A stretch of DNA of 64,000 bases from NCBI GenBank assembly GCA_963791545.1, contig CAWBSR010000015.1:124001-188000 (forward strand), in the 5' to 3' direction. Of this stretch, positions 9,094 through 17,711 are shown piece by piece (positions within the stretch are counted from its first letter, which is position 1; every line of letters begins with the position of its first letter). The notes under the pieces are model-generated. The model was not told the origin of the DNA. It searched no databases and worked only from the letters and a program-made list of their open reading frames with translations. Position numbers and translations under genes: made by a program. The DNA comes from JALYXV01 sp963791545. Its GTDB lineage: Bacteria; Actinomycetota; Acidimicrobiia; Acidimicrobiales; Palsa-688.

Positions 9094-10833
9094 TTAGGCC
9101 GGGAGGCCGGTCAGGGTCGCCATCGCCTGCTTGAGCCGGGCAATGGTGGCGGCTCCCCGTCCCTGGGCCCCGGCCACGTCGTCGTCGGTCACCGGCTCGA
9201 CCACCTCGAAGTACACCTTCACCTTGGGCTCGGTCCCGCTGGGCCGCACGATGATGCGCGCCTCGCCGCCGCTACCGCCCAAGCGCAGGAGGATGCCCTC
9301 GGTCGGGGGAAGCTCCGGCGTGCCCCGAAGCAGGTCGACCGTGTCGGTGACCGCCAGCCCCCCCAGTTGCTTCGGGGGATCGCTACGGAGCCGCTCGATG
9401 ACCTCCCGGATCCGGGCCGGGCCGTCAGGGCCCGCGATCACCGACGGCCATTGCCGGGTGACGTGTGCGCCGAACTCGCAGGCGAGATCAGCCAGCCGGT
9501 CGTGCACGCTGCGACCGTCGGCCTTCAGTCCCGCCATCAACTCGGCGAACAGCAGCGCCGCCGTCACGCCGTCCTTGTCCCGCACCATGGTGCCCGCGCA
9601 GTATCCCAGAGCCTCTTCGTAGCCGAAAACGAACCGCCAGTCGGGATGGTCGTCGGCGGCGCGGGCCAACCACTTGAAGCCAGTCAGAGTCTCGCGGAAG
9701 TGGACGCCGTGGGCCACCGCCATGCGGGCCAGCATCGTGGACGACACGATCGAGGTCACGACGAGGCGGTCGGCGCCCGTCGAGTGCCGGAGCACATGAT
9801 CAGCGAGAAGCACGCCGATCTCGTCTCCCGTGAGAGCCCGCCACCCGTCGCTGCCGGTCCCGCCGGTCCCGCCCGTCGGGACCGCGACCCCGAGCCGGTC
9901 GGCGTCGGGGTCGTTGGCCAGCACCACTTCGGCGTGGCTGCCGCGTGCCTCGGCCAGCGACAGGTCGAGGGCGCCAGGTTCTTCAGGATTGGGAAAGGCG
10001 ACGGTCGGAAAGTCGGGATCGGGTTGGAACTGCGGCTTCACGACCCGCACCTGGCGGAAGCCGGCCCGCTCGAGCAACTCGGTGGTGACCGTCCCGCCCA
10101 CCCCGTGCATTGGCGTGTACACGATGCGCAGGTCCCGGGCATCCGGTTCCAACGACTGGGCCAGTGCGTCGGCCAGGTAGCGGTCGACAATGCCGTCGTC
10201 CAGGGTCACGATCCTGGGATCGTCGGAGGCGGCCAGCGCCACGTTGCCCAGCGAGGTGATCGCCTGGATCCGGGACGAGATTTCGTGGTCGGCGGGAGGG
10301 ATTATCTGGGCGCCGTCGCCCAGGTACACCTTGTACCCGTTGTACTCGGGAGGATTGTGGCTGGCGGTCACCATGACCCCGGCGTCGGTCTGGAGTAGGC
10401 GCACCGCGTAGGCGAGCAGCGGTGTCGGGAGGGGACGGGGCAGGAGATAGGCGGTGATCCCGGCGCCGGCCATGACCGCCGCGGTGTCGGCCGCGAACTG
10501 GTCCGATTGGTGTCGGGCGTCATAGCCAATGACGACGCCGCCGGCGTTTGCGTCCTGATCATGGAGGTACCGGGCCAGGCCGGCCGCGGCCCGCCGGACC
10601 AGGGCCCGGTTCATCCGGTTGGGCCCCGCGCCCAGCTTCCCCCGGAGCCCGGCTGTCCCGAATTCCAGGCGGGCCCCGAAGCGATCCGCGAGCGCGATTG
10701 CGTCGCCCGCCGCCAGGAGAGATTCCACCTCGGAGCGCGTGTGGGGATCCGGATCTTCGGCGGCCCAGGCCTCGGCCGCGGCGCGAAGCTCCTGAGGCGA
10801 GGAGTGAGACGAAAGAGAGGTGGGGATGGCCAT
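9094..10833 (-). CDS. Phosphoglucomutase/phosphomannomutase family, likely phosphopentomutase
   Basis: Alpha-D-phosphohexomutase superfamily enzyme, 579 residues. The phosphoserine loop TASHNPPEYNG, the metal-binding DPDADRLG, and the C-terminal phosphate-binding RPSGTEPKVKVY are all intact; EFGTAGLRGK near the N terminus is typical of the PGM2/PmmB branch. Members of this branch interconvert ribose- or deoxyribose-1-phosphate and 5-phosphate. Between punA and deoC functions this is exactly the step required, so a phosphopentomutase role is inferred rather than shown; glucose-phosphate activity cannot be excluded. It follows punA after 7 bp. Confidence 0.9.
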   Translation of the reverse strand: MAIPTSLSSHSSPQELRAAAEAWAAEDPDPHTRSEVESLLAAGDAIALADRFGARLEFGTAGLRGKLGAGPNRMNRALVRRAAAGLARYLHDQDANAGGVVIGYDARHQSDQFAADTAAVMAGAGITAYLLPRPLPTPLLAYAVRLLQTDAGVMVTASHNPPEYNGYKVYLGDGAQIIPPADHEISSRIQAITSLGNVALAASDDPRIVTLDDGIVDRYLADALAQSLEPDARDLRIVYTPMHGVGGTVTTELLERAGFRQVRVVKPQFQPDPDFPTVAFPNPEEPGALDLSLAEARGSHAEVVLANDPDADRLGVAVPTGGTGGTGSDGWRALTGDEIGVLLADHVLRHSTGADRLVVTSIVSSTMLARMAVAHGVHFRETLTGFKWLARAADDHPDWRFVFGYEEALGYCAGTMVRDKDGVTAALLFAELMAGLKADGRSVHDRLADLACEFGAHVTRQWPSVIAGPDGPARIREVIERLRSDPPKQLGGLAVTDTVDLLRGTPELPPTEGILLRLGGSGGEARIIVRPSGTEPKVKVYFEVVEPVTDDDVAGAQGRGAATIARLKQAMATLTGLPA

Positions 10834-10840
10834 TGTGGAC

Positions 10841-11677
10841 TTAGAGCCGGTCGATCATCTCGGCCAGCAGTCCGCCCATGCGCTCGGCCGCCTGGCGACC
10901 AACCGCGATCACGTCCTCGTGGTGGATTCCTCCGGGCTCCAGGCCGGCTGCCATGTTGGTGACCAGCGAGCACGCCAGCACCTCGGCTCCCATGTGCCGA
11001 GCCGCGATGGTCTCGAGAACGGTGGACATCCCGGCCAGGTCGGCACCCAGCCGGGCGGCCATGCGGATCTCCGCGGGCGTCTCGAACTGGGGCCCATTGA
11101 ACGCCGCGTACACCCCCTCGGCGAGATCCGGGGCGACGGAGCGGGCCGCTTGGCGCAGGCGGGGGGAATAGGCGTCGCTCATGTCCGCGAAGCGAGTGTC
11201 GTACGGGGGCGGGGGGGTCGGTCCCGTCAGGGGGGACTGGCCGGTCAGGTTGATGTGGTCGGCAATGAGGACGGCTTGGCCCACCGAGTAGTCCCGGTTG
11301 ATACCGCCCGCGGCATTGGTGAGGACGACGACCCGGCAACCGGCCATGATCGCGGTACGCACCGCGTGGACGACGGTGGCGGGCGGGTGGCCTTCGTACA
11401 GGTGGACCCGCCCGAGAAACACCAGGATGTGACGAGGCCCGGCTGCGATCGAGCGGATCTGGCTGGCGTGACCGGCCACCATGGGCCGGGGGAAGCCGGC
11501 CAGGTCGGTCATGGGGAGTTCCGCGACCGCATCGCCCATCCGATCGGCGGCCGAGACCCAACCTGAGCCCAGGATCACCGCCACGTCGTGGTGCGGGACC
11601 CCGCTGAGTTCGGCCAACTGGTCCGCCGCCAGGCGCGCCAACCCGAAGGCATCGCTCCCCTCGTCGTCCGCGTCCAC
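10841..11677 (-). CDS. punA: Purine nucleoside phosphorylase
   Basis: Trimeric-type PNP of 278 residues that phosphorolyses (deoxy)inosine and (deoxy)guanosine to base plus (deoxy)ribose-1-phosphate. It has the phosphate-binding ILGSGW, the GRVHLYEG loop, the LTNAAGGIN strand, the base-binding FNGPQFETPAEI, and MSTVLETIAARH followed by SLVTNMAAG. Translation begins at GTG. The gene starts the short minus-strand operon with the mutase gene and is divergent from the next hypothetical gene. It links adenosine deaminase (upstream step) to the mutase and DeoC. Confidence 0.93.
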   Translation of the reverse strand: MDADDEGSDAFGLARLAADQLAELSGVPHHDVAVILGSGWVSAADRMGDAVAELPMTDLAGFPRPMVAGHASQIRSIAAGPRHILVFLGRVHLYEGHPPATVVHAVRTAIMAGCRVVVLTNAAGGINRDYSVGQAVLIADHINLTGQSPLTGPTPPPPYDTRFADMSDAYSPRLRQAARSVAPDLAEGVYAAFNGPQFETPAEIRMAARLGADLAGMSTVLETIAARHMGAEVLACSLVTNMAAGLEPGGIHHEDVIAVGRQAAERMGGLLAEMIDRL

Positions 11678-11734
11678 CCCCGCACCCTACGAGACACCGG
11701 GAATATCCCAAGGTTCTGTAATCTTGTAACGGTC

Positions 11735-12217
11735 ATGACACGGGAAGCCGAGGACCTCAAGGTACGCCTGGCGGCGTGGCTCGCGGAGCAGGTGCCGCCG
11801 GCCTGGTTGTCGGGCCCGGTTGAAGTGGAGGTGGACCGGGAGGAAGCCCAGGTGGTACTCCCCCTGGCGGCTGGCGTCGATGCAGGGTCGTTCCGGGAGA
11901 CCACCCGCCAGGCCCGGATTGGTATCGCCCAGCGAGCCGAGGAGACGTTCGGGGTGAAGGTCTCCTGGGGCGCCAGCCGGGATGGGCGTCGCCGCCTCTT
12001 CACCGCCGTGCGAGCCCCGGTCGCGGTTCCGCTCGCCATGGCCGAGCGCCAGGTCCTCGACGACCTGGTGGCGGCGGGCGTGGCGGCCGATCGGACCGAG
12101 GCGGTGGGGTGGTGCATCCGCCTGGTCGGCCAGCACGAAGCGGACTGGTTGCGTGACCTGCGCGACGCAGTCGCCTCGGCGCCGCCCCGCCGCCGGGAAC
12201 GCCCGGCTGCCATCTGA
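11735..12217 (+). CDS. Conserved hypothetical protein
   Basis: A 160-residue soluble protein without signal or membrane segments. The ATG was chosen because an upstream extension would overlap the divergent punA start. The sequence is Arg/Ala/Val-rich with an alpha/beta pattern; the C-terminal third (MAERQVLDDLVAAGVAADRTEAVGWCIRLV) looks helical and could be a helix-turn-helix or dimerisation region. I do not recognise the family. It is followed by an octamer-repeat spacer and an HtrA-like gene. Confidence 0.7.
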   Translation: MTREAEDLKVRLAAWLAEQVPPAWLSGPVEVEVDREEAQVVLPLAAGVDAGSFRETTRQARIGIAQRAEETFGVKVSWGASRDGRRRLFTAVRAPVAVPLAMAERQVLDDLVAAGVAADRTEAVGWCIRLVGQHEADWLRDLRDAVASAPPRRRERPAAI

Positions 12218-12296
12218 CGACTTACGACTTGACGACTTGACGAGGCGACGGGTCGACCAGTCGACGGGTCGGCGGGTCGGCGGGTCGACGACATGA
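12218..12296 (+). repeat. Degenerate 8-bp tandem repeat, about ten units
   Basis: The whole spacer between the hypothetical gene and the HtrA-like gene is built from octamers in register: CGACTTGA, CGACTTGA, CGAGGCGA, CGGGTCGA, CCAGTCGA, CGGGTCGG, CGGGTCGG, CGGGTCGA and CGACATGA, after a 7-bp first unit. The last unit runs directly into the AGAAGGAGA ribosome site. The GTC core and the 8-bp period recur in other spacers of this window. Confidence 0.85.
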
Positions 12297-12309
12297 GAAG
12301 GAGATCCCG

Positions 12310-13296
12310 ATGACCGACCTGGCTCCCGCCCCCGACGCACCGGTCCCCCCTGCCCCAGATGGTGGCGATGAGGCCCTGATGGACTCCTACTCCCGCACCG
12401 TCACGAGGGTCGCCTCGGACCTCCTGCCGTCGGTCGCCAGTCTCCAGGTCAGCGCCGCGGGCGGACGGGCCACGGGTTCGGGGAGCGCCGTGATCGTGAC
12501 CCCAGACGGTTTCCTCGTCACGTCGGCCCACGTGGTGGCCTCGGGTCGCGGCGGTCAGGCGGCATTGATCGACGGCCGCGAGTTCGAGTTCGAAGTGGTG
12601 GGGCGAGACGCCCTCTCCGACCTGGCGGTCATCAGGGGCCGGGCTCGGGACCTGCCCGCGGCGCCGTTGGGCGACGCCGATCGACTGCGGGTGGGGCAGT
12701 TGGTGGTCGCCATCGGCAACCCGTTGGGGTTCGCGGGGTCGGTGACCACCGGCGTGGTCAGCGCCGTCGGTCGGTCCCTTCCTGCCCGCTCGGGCACCGC
12801 CACCCGGGTCATCGACAACGTCATCCAGACCGATGCCGCCCTCAATCCGGGCAACTCCGGGGGCGCCCTGGCGGACAGCGGGGGTCAGGTGATCGGCATC
12901 AACTCGGCAGTGGCGGGAATCGGGCTGGGCCTGGCCGTTCCCATCAACGCCACCACCCGGCGCATTCTGGGCGCCCTCATGAGCGAGGGCCGTTTCCGCC
13001 GCGCCTACCTGGGCGTCGTCGGAGGCCACCGGGCCCTGCCTCCGCGGCTGACCGGCCGGGTCGGGCGCCAGGCCGGCGTCGGCGTGACCGACGTCATGGG
13101 CGGGAGCCCGGCCGCGGATGCCGGGGTCCGGGTCAAGGACGTCCTCCTCGACATCGACGGCCTACCCATCACCAACGCCGGGGACCTGCAGCGGCTCATG
13201 ATCAGCGACGCCATAGGGCGGCCCCACCAGCTTCGGGTGCTGAGGGGTGACGACGTCATCGACTTGCGGGTGGTACCGGCAGAACTCGAGGAGTAG
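12310..13296 (+). CDS. HtrA/DegP-like trypsin-family serine protease with PDZ domain
   Basis: 328 residues: a trypsin-like domain (about 35-215) and one PDZ domain (about 230-325). The triad is visible as His in TSAHVV (near 74), Asp in LSDLAVIR (near 104) and Ser in GNSGGAL (near 183). The PDZ has the usual AGVRVKDVLLDIDG strand. There is no signal peptide or transmembrane helix; the N terminus is Pro/Ala-rich and acidic, so the protein appears cytoplasmic, unlike most HtrA proteins. Strong AGAAGGAGA ribosome site. Role: protein quality control, by family. Confidence 0.9.
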   Translation: MTDLAPAPDAPVPPAPDGGDEALMDSYSRTVTRVASDLLPSVASLQVSAAGGRATGSGSAVIVTPDGFLVTSAHVVASGRGGQAALIDGREFEFEVVGRDALSDLAVIRGRARDLPAAPLGDADRLRVGQLVVAIGNPLGFAGSVTTGVVSAVGRSLPARSGTATRVIDNVIQTDAALNPGNSGGALADSGGQVIGINSAVAGIGLGLAVPINATTRRILGALMSEGRFRRAYLGVVGGHRALPPRLTGRVGRQAGVGVTDVMGGSPAADAGVRVKDVLLDIDGLPITNAGDLQRLMISDAIGRPHQLRVLRGDDVIDLRVVPAELEE

Positions 13297-13437
13297 GAGC
13301 GTTCGGCGCAGTTCGTGTGATCGTGAAATTCCAGTCGGACGCAGGAAATAGTTGGCAATGCAACGATCTACACGTAGAGTCGGCCGGGGTCGGAAATCTG
13401 GCGGACTCTGAAACAGATAATTTTGGGGAGTATTCCT

Positions 13438-16400
13438 GTGAGGCTTAGTTCGGCGCGCAACCGAGGACATTGGGCACGAGTAGCGGTTGGCTTCAGCGCC
13501 ACCTCGCTGCTGGCCATGGCACTGAGCGGCAATGGGGTGGGGGCATCCCCCCTCACCAAGTCCAGTGCCGCCAAGCCGAACCTGACGTTGGTGAGCGAAC
13601 CAACCGGGACAACCATTTCCCGCACCAAGGCTTTCACCAGCCAACTGGCCCAGAGTGACTCCGCCCTGCTCCACCTCACGGGTACCGCCCCCACCGCGGT
13701 GATGGTCAAGCTCGACTACGACCCGCTGGCCACCTACAACGGCTACCTGGCCGGGTTGCCCGCTACCAGCCCCCAGGTCACCGGCAAGAAGCTGGACGTG
13801 CGGAGCCCGGCCGCGGTCGCCTACTCCGGCCATATCAGCGCCGTCGAGCAATCATTTCTCTCCTCGCTGCACCAGTCGGTGCCCACGGCCAAGGTCGGCC
13901 AGACCTACCACACCGTCTACGGCGGCATGGCGCTGCGGGTCCCGGCCAATCAGGTCGCATCCCTGCTGCAGCTGCCCGGGGCGGTCGCGGTACAGACCGA
14001 CTCCCTGCACAAGTTCGACGCCGTCACACCGGTCGCCGAGGACGACGCCGAGTTCATCGGCGGCAACGCCGCCTACAGCGCCCTCGGGTCCAACGCCACC
14101 GCGGGCGCCGGCGTCATCGTGGCCAACGTCGACACCGGGGTCTGGCCCGAACATCCCTCCTTCGCGGCCCGGCCCGACCTGGGCACGCCGTCCCCCACCC
14201 CCGACAGTCACGCCCGGGCGTGCAATTTCGGCACCAACCCCCTCCCCGGTGGGACGCTTTTCACCTGCAACAGCAAGCTCATCGGCGGCCAGGTCTTCCT
14301 CGCCACCTATAACGCCCTCATCGGCGACGAGCCCTACCCGACCTCGGCCCGTGACTCCGAGGGCCACGGCACCCACACGCTGAGCACCGCGGCGGGCAAC
14401 CCTCTGACCAGTGCTCCCGTGTTCGGCATCGACCGCGGCCCCATCCAGGGGATCGCCCCGGGCGCCTTCGTGATGGCGTACAAGGCCCTCGGACCCCAGG
14501 GCGGGTTTGACTCCGACCTGGTCGCCGCCATCGAGCAGGCCATCTTGGACGGCGCCAACGTCATCAACTATTCCGTCGGCCCCTCGTCGCCCCAAAGCGC
14601 CTACACCTCCCCCGACGACCTGGCGTTCCTCGACGCCTTCGATGCCGGCGTGTTCGTGAGCACCTCGGCGGGCAACAGCGGACCGGGGGCGGGAACCACT
14701 TCCCATCTGGGCCCCTGGGAGACCACCGTCGGCGCCTCCACGCTCCAGCGGGCCTTCGTGAGCACCGCCACCCTGACCGCGACCGGCGGCGCCACCCTGA
14801 GCGTCCAGGGCAGCTCCATCATGCCGGGCATCACCTCGCCCACGCCGGTCGTCAACGCCACGTCTCTGGCCGGCTACAGCGCCGGGTGTTCGACCGCCGC
14901 CCCGGCGGGCAGCTTCACCGGCAAGATCGTCGTCTGCGTGCGCGGCGGGGTGGGCCGGATCCAGAAGGGCGTCAACGTCCGGGCGGGCGGCGCGGCCGGG
15001 ATGTTCCTCATCAACCCGGTGGTGCAGGACACCGAAACCGACAACCACTTCCTGCCCGCGGTCCACTTCGACCACCCGGCCGGCGCCCAGATCGAGACCT
15101 TCCTGTCGGGCCACAGCGGCGTCGCCGCCACCACCACAACGGGACAGGAGCTCGACGGGCAGGGCGACGTCATGGCCTCGTTCTCCTCCCGCGGGCCCGG
15201 CGGTGACTTCCTGAAGCCCGACATCGTGGCCCCCGGCGTCCAGATCCTGGCGGGCAACACCCCGACGCCGGACGGTGTCGCCTCGGGCCCCCCCGGCCAG
15301 TACTTCCAGGCCATCGCGGGCACCTCGATGGCGGCCCCGCACATCGCGGGATCGGCGGCCCTGACCTTGGCATTGCATCCCAGCTTCAGCGTGTCCGAGG
15401 TGAAGTCGGCGCTCATGACCACCGCCAACCGCAATGTGGTCCTGTCCGACGGCGTTACCGCGGCCGGGGTCTTCGATGACGGCAGCGGGCGGGTGGCCCT
15501 GGGCGGGGTCATCGATCCCGGCCTGGCGCTCGATGTGAGCCGGGCCAACATGGACGCCGTCCTCACCGACTCGATCCACCGCATCGACCTCAACGAGCCG
15601 TCGGTCTACGACGCCGCCCTCCCGGGGACCGTTACCACGACCCGGACCTTCACCAATGTCAGCGGCGCCGCCCAGGCCTACCAGGTGAGCGTCACCGCCG
15701 ACCTTCCCGGCTCCATCACGGTGTCGCCCAGCGTGCTGTCGGTGCCGTCGGGCGCCACCCGCACCCTCACCGTCACCCTCGATGGCACCGGCGGGACAAT
15801 CGGCACGTTCTACACCGGCCAGATCAACCTGGCGCAACTCGGTGGCAGCCGGCAACTCCACCTGCCCGTCGCCTTCTCGCCCAGCGCCGCCTCGGCGGCC
15901 CCGGTGAGCCTGAAGACCAGTTGCGGCCCGAGCATCATCCACCTGACGACGCTGCAGGAGAGCACCTGCACCGCCACCGCCCAGAACAATGCCCTGCAGC
16001 CGGCGACGGTCAACATGAGCACCACCTGGGACGACAACCTGACCTTCCGGTCCGCTACTGGCGGCGCCACCCGGACGGGATCCAAGACGGTCACGGCGCC
16101 GGCCCAGACCCTGGCCGCGGCCCAGCCGCCCAACCCCCAGGTCGTGCCCGGGACGAGCCCCGGCTTCTTCGACCTGGGCACACTCCAGCCGCCCCCTCGG
16201 CTTCGCGCCGTGGGCGACGACACCATCACCACCTTCAACGTTCCCGGCTTCGTGTACGACGGCGTGACGTACACCAAGTTGGGCGTGGCGTCCAACGGGT
16301 ACCTCGTGGCGGGCGGCGGGGACAGCAACGACATCAGCGCCACCCCGCAGCACTTCCCCAACCCGGTCCGGCCCAACAATGTCCTGGCCCCCTTGTGGAC

Positions 16401-16863
16401 CGACCTCGATGGCGGCAGTAGTACCGCCACCGGTCAGGGTCTGCGCATCGGCGTCGTGACCGACGGCACTAGTAACTGGATCGTGGTCCAGCTGAAGGAG
16501 CATGTCTTCGGGACGACCACGCTGGAAAGCTTCGAGGTCTGGATCGGGATCGACGGCACGCAGGACATCAGCTACACCTATGAGACCGTCAACAACCCGG
16601 GCATCGCGTTCAACGTGGGGGCCGAGAACGCCGAGGGGACGGCGGGCAGCAACGTCGCCGGTCTTCCCTCACCCGCCCAGGACCTGGTGGTCAACAGTGT
16701 GCCCGGCGTCCCCGGCGGTTCGTTCAGCTACTCGGTGACCCTGCGGGGCAACCGGGTGCTGCCCGGCACCCCGACGCCCCTGAGCAACGTGACGACGTCG
16801 ATGTCGACGTCCATCAGCCGGGACACCGCCGTCTCCACCTCGACCATCCAAGTAGTGAGGTAA
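13438..16863 (+). CDS. Secreted subtilisin-family (S8) serine protease
   Basis: 1,141-residue secreted protease. GTG 13438 is chosen because GGGGAG lies 7 nt upstream and a signal peptide follows (Arg-rich start, hydrophobic core, cleavage near VGASP). An I9-like propeptide ends with TYHTVYGGMALRVPA. The S8 domain has Asp in VANVDTGVWPEHP, His in GHGTHT and Ser in GTSMAAPHIAG. A protease-associated domain with paired Cys (GKIVVCVRGG) is inserted before the Ser. The C terminus carries Fn3-like and beta-sandwich segments. The architecture matches plant-type/lactocepin-like subtilases. Probably extracellular protein degradation. Confidence 0.93.
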   Translation: MRLSSARNRGHWARVAVGFSATSLLAMALSGNGVGASPLTKSSAAKPNLTLVSEPTGTTISRTKAFTSQLAQSDSALLHLTGTAPTAVMVKLDYDPLATYNGYLAGLPATSPQVTGKKLDVRSPAAVAYSGHISAVEQSFLSSLHQSVPTAKVGQTYHTVYGGMALRVPANQVASLLQLPGAVAVQTDSLHKFDAVTPVAEDDAEFIGGNAAYSALGSNATAGAGVIVANVDTGVWPEHPSFAARPDLGTPSPTPDSHARACNFGTNPLPGGTLFTCNSKLIGGQVFLATYNALIGDEPYPTSARDSEGHGTHTLSTAAGNPLTSAPVFGIDRGPIQGIAPGAFVMAYKALGPQGGFDSDLVAAIEQAILDGANVINYSVGPSSPQSAYTSPDDLAFLDAFDAGVFVSTSAGNSGPGAGTTSHLGPWETTVGASTLQRAFVSTATLTATGGATLSVQGSSIMPGITSPTPVVNATSLAGYSAGCSTAAPAGSFTGKIVVCVRGGVGRIQKGVNVRAGGAAGMFLINPVVQDTETDNHFLPAVHFDHPAGAQIETFLSGHSGVAATTTTGQELDGQGDVMASFSSRGPGGDFLKPDIVAPGVQILAGNTPTPDGVASGPPGQYFQAIAGTSMAAPHIAGSAALTLALHPSFSVSEVKSALMTTANRNVVLSDGVTAAGVFDDGSGRVALGGVIDPGLALDVSRANMDAVLTDSIHRIDLNEPSVYDAALPGTVTTTRTFTNVSGAAQAYQVSVTADLPGSITVSPSVLSVPSGATRTLTVTLDGTGGTIGTFYTGQINLAQLGGSRQLHLPVAFSPSAASAAPVSLKTSCGPSIIHLTTLQESTCTATAQNNALQPATVNMSTTWDDNLTFRSATGGATRTGSKTVTAPAQTLAAAQPPNPQVVPGTSPGFFDLGTLQPPPRLRAVGDDTITTFNVPGFVYDGVTYTKLGVASNGYLVAGGGDSNDISATPQHFPNPVRPNNVLAPLWTDLDGGSSTATGQGLRIGVVTDGTSNWIVVQLKEHVFGTTTLESFEVWIGIDGTQDISYTYETVNNPGIAFNVGAENAEGTAGSNVAGLPSPAQDLVVNSVPGVPGGSFSYSVTLRGNRVLPGTPTPLSNVTTSMSTSISRDTAVSTSTIQVVR

Positions 16864-16876
16864 CTGCAGCCGCGGC

Positions 16877-16911
16877 GCCGGGACCTGGGGGAGAGCCTCC
16901 CGGATCCCGGC
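16877..16911 (+). terminator. GC-rich hairpin after the subtilase gene
   Basis: Fourteen bases after the subtilase stop, GCCGGGA (16877-16883) pairs with TCCCGGC (16905-16911), and an inner GGGGGAG/CTCCC extends the stem. There is no T tract, which is common for actinobacterial terminators. Confidence 0.55.
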
Positions 16912-17007
16912 ACCCGCGCCATGAGACTTCTCGTCGGTCGCGGTGGACGGGGTGCGAGCGGTTCTCGGGATCGCCGTCAAACAGGCGCCGGACTAACGTG
17001 CCGCGCC

Positions 17008-17223
17008 ATGGCATGGAAAGCGATTGGTCGGCAACCGGTAAGGACGCTGCTCGACGGGGCGCCGGTCGAGATGACCGCGGACCGGTGGGACGACTTCACC
17101 GGCGCCATCGGGTGCGCGGTACCCAACCAGGGCGACGAGCGGATCACCATCTTGGCGGGCGAGTACACGCCCCTTGACGAATCTTCATTCGAGGACGCCT
17201 GCGCGGGCGGCACCAAGATCTGA
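17008..17223 (+). CDS. Small hypothetical protein
   Basis: A 71-residue acidic ORF starting at ATG 17008 (MAWKAIG), with no signal or membrane segment. Its composition (Trp, Asp and Glu well spread) looks protein-like rather than random. The family is not recognised. Its 3' end overlaps the end of the membrane-protein remnant on the other strand by about 39 bp, so one of the two frames is probably not functional. Confidence 0.4.
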   Translation: MAWKAIGRQPVRTLLDGAPVEMTADRWDDFTGAIGCAVPNQGDERITILAGEYTPLDESSFEDACAGGTKI

Positions 17224-17711
17224 GGGCAGACCGCCGGGTGGCGGCGGGCCGGAGTCGGACCGCAATGACACGGCCAACCCGCCGGCGCCCACGAGGAATG
17301 CGTTGGTCAGGGCGATCAGGGCCCGCCCCTTGATCCCGGGTTTGATGTACCCACTGGCCCAGTTCACCCTCCGGGACAGCTCCCCGAACTCCCCGAGGAT
17401 CGGGCTTTTGGCCGGGTTGAGGTAGTACATGTCGACACTGCGCCGGGTGGGCGGCCCCCCGAGGACGTGGTACCGCCAGGCCAGGTAGTCGATGGCGGCG
17501 CCGACGGCCTGGATGACGACGCTGACGGCACTGATGACGACCGCTGCCCGCCGGCGCGAACCCAGCGACAAGAAATGGGGCATCAGCGCCAGGAGCGGGA
17601 CCGCGAGGCCGGGAAGGGCGGGGATGACGAATCGGGGCCTACAGGCACCACCGGCCCAGGCGAAATACGAGCACCCCGGGACGTCGTTACTCGGCGCCCC
17701 AGGAGGGTGCC
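17185..17711 (-). pseudogene. C-terminal remnant of a polytopic membrane protein
   Basis: An open minus-strand frame directly behind the large surface-protein gene, with an ATG only at 17583. Reading through from about 17711 it gives YFAWAGG, then PRFVIPALPGLAVPLLAL, two further hydrophobic helices and YYLNPAKSPILGEFGEL. This resembles the last part of actinobacterial polytopic glycosyltransferase-like proteins, where a W-GG...GPRF motif precedes the final helices. The N-terminal helices and any start region are missing, so it is best read as a truncated relic. A short real membrane protein starting at 17583 (132 residues) is the alternative. Confidence 0.45.

Noticed and set aside
13852..16503. 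883-residue minus-strand open frame opposite the subtilase
   Set aside because: Composition is Gly/Val/Arg-rich shadow sequence; the plus strand has an intact signal peptide and catalytic triad.
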